Assembly (NCBI GenBank): GCA_012728915.1
Contig: JAAYEC010000027.1
Coordinates: 1 to 50,974, forward strand
DNA from: Deltaproteobacteria bacterium
Lineage (GTDB): Bacteria; Desulfobacterota; Syntrophia; Syntrophales; UBA2192
Direction: 5' to 3'
Length of the DNA stretch: 50,974 bases
The number at the start of each line of letters is the position of its first letter. Position 1 is the first letter of the stretch. Shown piece after piece: positions 49,619 to 50,974 of this stretch. Below the pieces are notes generated by a model, which saw nothing but the letters and a program-made list of their open reading frames with translations, was not told where the DNA came from and ran no database searches. The translations under genes and the position numbers were made by a program.

Positions 49619-50974
49619 ATGTCTGAAATGATCAGCTTCAATCATCGTTCGGCGATGAGTTATATTTTCGCTTTTGTGGATGCGGCACTGGTGCTGTCGG
49701 CGGTCATCGCGGCCTTCTTCGTGAATCCAGGGGACCGGGATGCCGTTCTTGTCTCGGAACTTCACCCGGTCATCAAAATCATGCTCGTTGTTGCCGTGGT
49801 GGAACTGACGCTCTATTACCTCGACCTCATGGACCTCAAAGTTCTCAGGCATCGAATCCGGACAGGCGTACAGCTTCTCAAGGTTGGGGTATCTATACGG
49901 TCATCCTGGCCGTCATTTACTACATGTTTCCGATTGTATCCATAGGTCACGGGGCACTGTTCATCAGCCTGGGTTTGATCTTCTGGGTGACGTTTACGTG
50001 GAGGCTTCTGTATCCGTGGATTGCCAATAATGCCGCATTCAAGGAAAGGGTACTGATCGTCGGCACCGGCGATCTGGCCATGACAATTTACAAGGATATC
50101 GAAGAAAATGGACTGGACGCTTACGAAGTCGTTGGTTTTGTGGATGAGAACCGAAATAGAGTCGGAGAAAGAATCTCACCCGATGATCATCGGGGAGTTC
50201 AAGCAAATCTCTTCCATCTGCAAAACCTGTCAAATTGACCGCGTGATCGTGGCCCTCGATGAACGGCGCGGGAGCCTTCCATTGAGCGAGCTCCTGCAGT
50301 GCCGGCTCAAGGGGATTCACGTGGATGACGGGATCTCGTTCCGTGAAAGCGTGCTCGGCAAGCTGTCCATCGAGCATCTTCCGCCCAGTGCGATCATCTT
50401 TTCGGACGGGTTCCGCGGGGTGATGATTTACAGGGGGATCAAGCGCGCTTTCGATCTGGCGGCATCCGCGCTCGCCCTGGTCCTGTTTCTGCCCCTGAGC
50501 CTGCTGATCGCGCTGGCCATCAAGCTGGATTCACGGGGACCCGTGCTCTACTCGCAGGAGAGAGTAGGCAAGGACGGACGGCTCTTCAACCTGTTCAAAT
50601 TCCGCTCGATGACGGTGGACGCGGAGAAGGACGGGCCGGTGTGGGCCGTGATCAATGATCAGCGCGTAACCCGTGTCGGACGGTGGCTTCGAAAGCTGCG
50701 GCTGGATGAGATTGCCCAGTTCATCAACGTCATCCGGGGGGAGATGAGCCTCGTCGGGCCGAGGCCCGAGAGACCGTTCTTTGTGAGAAAGCTGGAGAAA
50801 AAGATTCCCTTCTATTGTCATCGCCATGCCGTGAAACCCGGCATTACGGGATGGGCACAGATTTTGTATCCCTACGGGGCAACGCAGGAAGATGCGCAGG
50901 AGAAATTAAAATACGACCTGTACTACATCAAGCACCTGTCCCCGATCATGGACCTCCGGATCATCACGGAGACG
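49619..50974 (+). pseudogene. XrtA-type polyprenyl glycosylphosphotransferase, two frameshifts, cut by window end
   Basis: The enzyme puts the first sugar on undecaprenyl phosphate to start the exopolysaccharide repeat unit. N-terminal membrane segments (SYIFAFVDAALVLSAVIAAF onward), a nucleotide-fold part (ERVLIVGTGDLAMTIYKDI) and the catalytic domain (IKRAFDLAASALALVLFLPL, LFNLFKFRSM, GEMSLVGPRPERP, VKPGITGWAQ) are all recognisable. The frame breaks at the GGGG run 49886-49889, where one more G restores it, and again at the CCC run 50179-50181, where one fewer C restores it. The two shifts cancel, so the catalytic part is in the starting frame. No stop before 50974. Sequencing error and real inactivation are both possible. 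Confidence 0.8.

Overview
The window is GC-rich, densely coded bacterial DNA with no rRNA, tRNA, CRISPR array or transposase gene that I can see. Gene content points to an anaerobic member of the Desulfobacterota (old Deltaproteobacteria), perhaps Syntrophales-like. The evidence is the cmk-rpsA-sppA-ihf block, a partial mannose-type PTS, class 1B PyrD/PyrK, an AmmeMemoRadiSam radical SAM enzyme, an ADP-forming acyl-CoA synthetase, formate-THF ligase, many acyl-CoA genes, sigma-54 control and an XrtA/PEP-CTERM-type exopolysaccharide locus. This taxonomic call is inference from gene content only.

Layout. 0-6 kb: housekeeping block (DUF2889, VanZ-like, cmk, rpsA, sppA, ihfB-like) followed by an enoyl-CoA hydratase. 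6-14 kb: an orphan sigma-70 region 4 protein, PTS EIIA/EIIB/EIIC, rimI, pyrK-pyrD, an MBL-fold hydrolase, dinB (minus strand) and a YjbQ-family gene. 14-18 kb: ADP-forming acyl-CoA synthetase, a lipoprotein and a Na/Pi cotransporter-PhoU fusion. 18-27 kb: a signalling island with a 1425-residue PAS/GAF histidine kinase, an NtrC-type regulator, a sigma-54 promoter with an upstream dyad, a 65-residue unknown protein, a membrane PAS protein, then amrS. 27-39 kb: acyl-CoA metabolism, with a pair of family III CoA-transferases, an alpha/beta hydrolase, two crotonase-fold enzymes, an ACT protein and fhs on plus, convergent with an acyl-CoA dehydrogenase and a glutaconate CoA-transferase-like pair on minus. 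40-51 kb: exopolysaccharide locus (PrsT-like TPR lipoprotein, export protein, beta-barrel, chain-length protein, ATPase, tyrosine kinase, priming glycosyltransferase). The last gene carries two compensating frameshifts and runs off the window.

Two layers of structure go beyond the genes. First, sigma-54 logic: a promoter with near-consensus -24/-12 elements lies just after the NtrC-type regulator, and another lies in the AT-rich leader of the exopolysaccharide operon. The second is preceded by a TGTAAA-N5-TTTACA dyad at enhancer distance, and the dyad recurs beside a strong sigma-70 promoter. Second, repeats: palindromic elements with arms GTCATTGCGAG/CTCGCAATGAC, often with a tail of 9-bp ACAGACAAA-like units, occur between about 30.6 and 48.3 kb, and I found none to the left. 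Product calls rest on motif and family recognition by eye; no search was run.
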